Made by a program: the position numbers and the translations under genes. From positions 2,967,872 to 3,031,871 of the forward strand of contig JAKJHU010000056.1 in the NCBI GenBank assembly GCA_022316685.1: DNA of 64,000 nt, written 5' to 3'. Source of the DNA: Progne subis subis. Taxonomy: Eukaryota > Chordata > Aves > Passeriformes > Hirundinidae. The notes beneath the pieces were generated by a model that saw only the letters and a program-made list of their open reading frames with translations, was not told where the DNA came from and made no database searches. This document shows, piece by piece, positions 56,501-62,500 of the stretch. Each line of letters opens with the position of its first letter. Within the stretch, counting starts at the first letter, position 1.

Positions 56501-59500
56501 GGGAAAACTTGCGTTTGGTGATGGCTGGTTTTCCCATGCCGATTTTTGGAGTGACTGATATGTAGGTGGTTGGGAGAGCGCTCCCAGCAGCTGGAGGCAG
56601 CACTGGGGGCTGGCTGTGCTGCACATCTCGTGCAGGATGCAAGTCTAGAGAAACTTCTGGTGAGGAAGAGACGTTTTTCTTGTTCAGATTAAGTGATGGG
56701 GGAAGTGAGGGGCAAGTCTCAGCTGGTGGTTTTATGGGTTTGTCTCCAAGTGGTGAACTATTTGCAACACCTCCATTTGAAGCAGTACCTTCTACTTCTA
56801 GAAGAGCTGGTGCTTCGGACTTCTCACAGGTTTCTTCCTTTTCTACATCTTTCTGCACTTTCATTATTTCCAGTTGTTGTTCTACAGGGACAGAAATATC
56901 TCCCTTTCTTTCAGTCTCCAGCATTTCTGGTATCACAGTCATGGTCTCAGGTACTGAAGACAGAGACCCAGAGTCTGCTGTGGACACTTCTGATACCTCC
57001 ACACTACCCTGAGGCAGATGTGTCTCTTCAGCTTGTTTGTCCAACTCCTGCTGTGCTACAGCTTGAACACCTTCTACCACTTCCATCATTTTCTCAGTCT
57101 GACTGTTACCAGATGCTGGTGTCTTTTTAGGAGACATTTCCATTTCAGCTGGATTGATTTCAATGGAGACTTCTGCTTCCAGTTGTGTGGTCTTTTCTTC
57201 TGGTGATATGCCTGTAATTAAGTACAACCATATTAAAGGCCCACTGTGAAAAAGGAAAAAAAGCTTCTGCTCTTCTGGTCAACAAGTATACTTGGTATAC
57301 ATCATGCAGGCCAACACGTATCACTTTACTTCAGTGAATTTAATATGTAGCTTAAAATACACTTCATAAATATCTTTCTTTGTACCTATTTTTACAGTAG
57401 TCTGTATTTTTAGTTCATTATTTCTCTTCCCTGAAAACATAGCAGAGTAAATTACAAGAAAATAGACCCAAGATTAATTTTTGAGGAATTGAACACACAT
57501 TTCTAGGTAGGCAGCCAAAAACAGTTTCTCCTTTTTAATTTCTGTGTATTGAAGATGCATGCTATCATAAATTAATGTATTTTAAGCTACTCTCCCAACA
57601 CTTCCAAAAAGCTAAGAAGAACAGGACAAGTACAAATAGAAAACATTTTCCTCCTAAAACTCTTCCAGACTTTAGGAAATTAACTGAAATGAAAACAGCT
57701 GCTGCTGGTTTAATTTAACTTACTAATGTATTATGAATTTCTTTCAAAAATATTTATCTAGCCCTCCCTTGAACCAAATCAAGCACCTCTCATCCATTAC
57801 TTTCTTCATCAAGGAGTTCCAGAGTTTTTGTTCCACTCTATAAAGAACCACATTCTTTACTCTGAATTTGGCTTCTCACACCTTCCTTTGAGGGCCCTGA
57901 TTTTCTTACAGGCCACGTACTTCTTATTACACTTGCACTCTTAAACTCACAATGCTACAACTTCCTCAGCCACTAAAGTTCACAGCCAGCATTTTATTCT
58001 GAATATTGCTCCACAGTTTAAATCATGGCCCCTTCTACCACAGGCTGGGACACACAACTGAGTGATCACAGCTAATAAGAAAAGTTGGGATTTTTTTTTA
58101 CTTTGTCTCCCCTTACAGCAACTATCCTCCAGCATCATCTGGGACTGAATGGGACATCCTGGCAAGTTCTTTACCCTCGATATTGGTCACTAACACATCT
58201 ACTGGATTTGACCCTTCTTTAGCTGCTCCTCGCTGTGTGTTTGGTAAGATGCATTTTCTCCCAAAACAGAAATGATCAGCTGCTGCAACCCTGTCAGGAA
58301 GATTATCTCTTACTTACAAACCAGAAAATCCTTAACCAAGGATGCCTGTGGAGTTACAAGCATAAAGCACATAAGAAAGTGTGAGTGGCAGTATTTGGAT
58401 AGCAACAAGTCACTGGGTTTTATGATAAAACTTCCAGCGTACATACAAAGCATTCAACTCTTTTCCCAGCCTGGAAAAAGCCAGTCCCAATGAAAATGTA
58501 AAACAAACAAACAAAATTAAGCAATACAAATATCCTGAAGATTCTCTTTGCCTTCAATAAAACACTTCTTTTATTAAGCAAAGAAGTTAATACCCTTGCT
58601 TGAGAGCTCAGAACTGTTGCAATGTGTTTTCTACTGTTTTCTAGGCGCTTTTTCCTCTCTCATTTATAAAGCACTGCAAACCTTACTGACTGGAAGAAGG
58701 TTCTGGTTCTGAAGGGTTCTGAACTGCTATTTGCTCAGAGTGCAAAACTCTTTCTTACCTTCTGTAACACACCCAATGGCTGATTCCTGATCAGGGCCAT
58801 CACCAGTAACGGGTTGTTCCTGAAATGCCATATCCTCTCCACCGCTTTCCATTTCCATTTCACTCGTACAAGCTTAAGGAGAAGCAAAGCAGTTATTAAA
58901 ATTGCTGTGTTTATTCTACTACCTTGGCATCAGCAACTGCTGTCACTGTCTGACCTTTTGGCTAAAGGAAGACTGATATTCAATGATGACACGATTTAGG
59001 ACAAGTCAGGTCAGCGAGAAGGTTAAAGAGACTACACTGTACTCCTTAAAAATTAGGAACGTGCTACTCATTAACACTGAAGCTGATTTATACCTTTCAG
59101 ATGGTAAAAATGTCTGTAAGGCAATTACATATGCCTAAAAGTGAAAATATGCACACAGTCACAGACTTCTGCACAACCTGAGCAACACAAGAAAGAATTT
59201 TCTTAAATTCCAAGTCAATAAAATTCAACAGAACTGGCAGCATGAAGGCTTTCAAATTTGTATACAAATACTACAATGTATTATGGCATAGATACAAAGT
59301 TCCATCTACTATCAGCACTGGGAATTCTGATTTTCACCTTATGCGTTCATCTTAATCTTCGCATGGAAAAGGCACTACTGAGTATTTTTTTCACTGACAG
59401 GATCATTACAGAGCACAGAAACAGGAAATAATTTTGGTTTTTTCCCCTTGTATAAAAACTCTTTCAGTTAAGGAAACTCATTAAAATGCACTAAATGAAG

Positions 59501-62500
59501 TATGGAAAACAAAGTATACGGCAAGAATTAATTTGAAGAGAACTGATCCTCCATGCATGTTAGCATAAAAAAAGTGAAATAAATATAGCTTTCTGCATCA
59601 AGACAGTCTTTTTTAAGTTCAAAAAGCCAACAACTATTAGCTGATACTACTTTTAGCGCCCTAAAAGCTGCTCTCAGACTCTGTCAACTTTAAAGCGGTA
59701 TTTTAACTTCAAGGAAATGATCATTTACATTGGCTCCAAATCTGATTTTAAAGTACAGAAGTGCTCTCCTGGGTATAAAACACTGCATGACTGTACCGAT
59801 GTAATAGCTCTAGATTACTCCTAGAAGATGAGATGACAGTCCTGTTCTTCCTTGGGGACAAGAGCATGCTGTCAATGTTTCTACCAGCTACAAATCCTAA
59901 CAGAAGCATTGCTTAAATCTTCAGTCTTCCAGATAAACCTGCTACTTACTCAAAAGGGGTTTTTATAGGAGACTGGGAGTTGTGCCAGTGTATGTTTTGC
60001 TTTGGACATCTTCAAAATGCCCTAAGAACACTGCCTGGGAGTCCACAGCCTCTCCTAAGCTTTCAGAAGGGAAAGGCTAAGTGGCCACTCTTCCTAACCT
60101 GGTGGCCATGTTCACTGTTGACAGAGTGAACTCATTTAAAAACATTTACCTCCTGTCACTGCCCTTCCTCCAGGAGCACCTTTTCCATCATGTCTTTACT
60201 GCTCACAGAAGGTAATGTACAGGCTAACATCAAAGGGATGACTTGTTTATACAAAACATCATTTTCAACACAAACAGAGTTTTGTTGTAGTCCAGCACTT
60301 CCCCTTTCTTGCCAAAATTTATCAGGCTTTCAAAACCACAGATACTCATGAATAACAAAGGATCAGTGCACAACCACTGCTGCTTAAGCCCAAAAAATGC
60401 ACATAGCGGTGGCTGTGCAGTTCATCTGTCACATTTTACCTTGTCTCTGAATTTAACTACAGCTGTACTTCTCCAGGGAAATGCAGCCTGGATGAGCATA
60501 GGTGCTGCCCAATAGATCACGTGGAGTGAAATACACAAAAGCATTTAGTTCTAAGTTTATAACACAGCTCTCGTGGATGACCCACTAGGCTCAGATTAGC
60601 AGATCCAATTCCTCCATGTGCTTCCCTACTGTTCCTGACTCGTTTTTCAAAAAATACTTTACACTTCTCCACAGCTTTCTGCCTTGTGCTTGATTTGTCC
60701 ACTTAGACAAGAATGTCTCAGAAACAAGATGACTGATCATATATTGCTTTGAAAAAGAACACCTACTAAAAGCTGTATAGTTAAATAAACACCTGTGCCT
60801 TGAACACAGTCCAGTTCCCACTGCTCTATCATTCCTGGATAAAGTGAGGAGAACAGACACTATGAGACTCACCAGGAGCTAGAGAGAAACAGAACTGAAT
60901 GTCTCCAAGAACATCTACCAGGCACAAGTGAGTACATCTATGAACTGTAGCACATCCCAAATAAATTAGGGAGGTTTACAGCTACAGGCTGAGAGGCTGG
61001 AGCTGGAAGGTCCAGAGCCATAATTATGGTGCTCACTAGCCCGTGTCTGTATCCAGGATCCTGAAGCCAAAACGAGAAGCCACCCATGGACTGCTTGAGC
61101 AGCTGCTGTTAGATAAAGGGATGAACCTCACAGAGCAGAATTTGAGTGGCTGCTTCACAAGAGACTTGGCAAGACTGCAGATATTAGATCTGATGTTAGC
61201 ATTTTGGAACTGTGAAGTTTAAGTTTCATTACCTGTTATACTGTCAGGTTCAGGAATGAGTTCAGAAGTGTTCATTACATCACATGACTGAGTCTGATCC
61301 CCTTCTCCTTGTCTACAAAGAGTGCAGATGTAGTCTTTCAATTGAGACTCCAATTCACTACCTGGAGATCTGTCACATTCTATGTGAATCCATCTGGGGA
61401 GATGAATTTATTGTGATTTAATTTATTGTGACTGTGATTTTAGTAATGAAAATATAAAGCATCATAGTAAAAATCCATTTAAAAATAGCAGTGTTTCCCA
61501 TTCCTACAGGGAAATAAAGATTTTTCAACCGATGCTTGGTTATGGAGAATTTTAGAGGAATAAACATGATATGTCAGCATGTCAAACACTGAACAAACTT
61601 AAACATGAAGACTTAAATTGTCCCTAAAGCCAACCAGACTCCACAAGATATGGAGCATCATCATGATGTTGCACAGTGAGATACAATACCATTGAGTATG
61701 AAACATGGTTTACATTCTTAAAATGTTCCAAACAGTGTGACTTTAATTTTTTTTAAATTACTAAAATAGAAGAAGACATAAAATTAAACAGAAAACAAAC
61801 TTGGAAAAAAAAAACAAAACCCAAACCCCAGATCACTGCAAGTAACAGTCTTTAAACTTTAGTACAATGACTTTTTTAGCCTGCTTCCCCACAAAATTAG
61901 GTGAAATGCAAGAGGCAGCAGTAGCTTGCAGCAAGTAACTGCCAGGTACCCTCAGGTAACTGCCAATTAATATTTATTTGCTAAGATTAAAATAAAGCTA
62001 CCTGCTACTGTTCATTCTATTCAGGGATGAAGGATCAAGGAGCTGCACAAGATCCTGTGGCATTGTACATCAAACACAGTGTACATCCTACCCAGAAACC
62101 CATCAGCATCACACAGCTCATCATAAGCTTTATGCATTTTAGTACAAATTAATAAAAGCAGCATACTTACCTTTTGCACATGTGACAATGCAACATATCT
62201 TTCTGGAAGTCTTGGAGGCACAGTTTTTCACAGAAAGGACAAGATAAGTTGTCTTGCTGTTGGTAACAACTGTCACATACCAAACAATTATGGTGCCACT
62301 GACAACTTGTTCGTGTGCCACACTCAGCACATACTCTACAGTTCTAGAGATCACAAGAATTTACTAGTTAATTATGATATTTCACAATGTGATAGAATTG
62401 CCATTAACTGACATTTTCCTGTTCTGAATTAAATTTAATAGCTATTGTCTCTGACAACCCAAAAAATTATCCAAGATCTGATAGCAGAGCCTGAATAACC

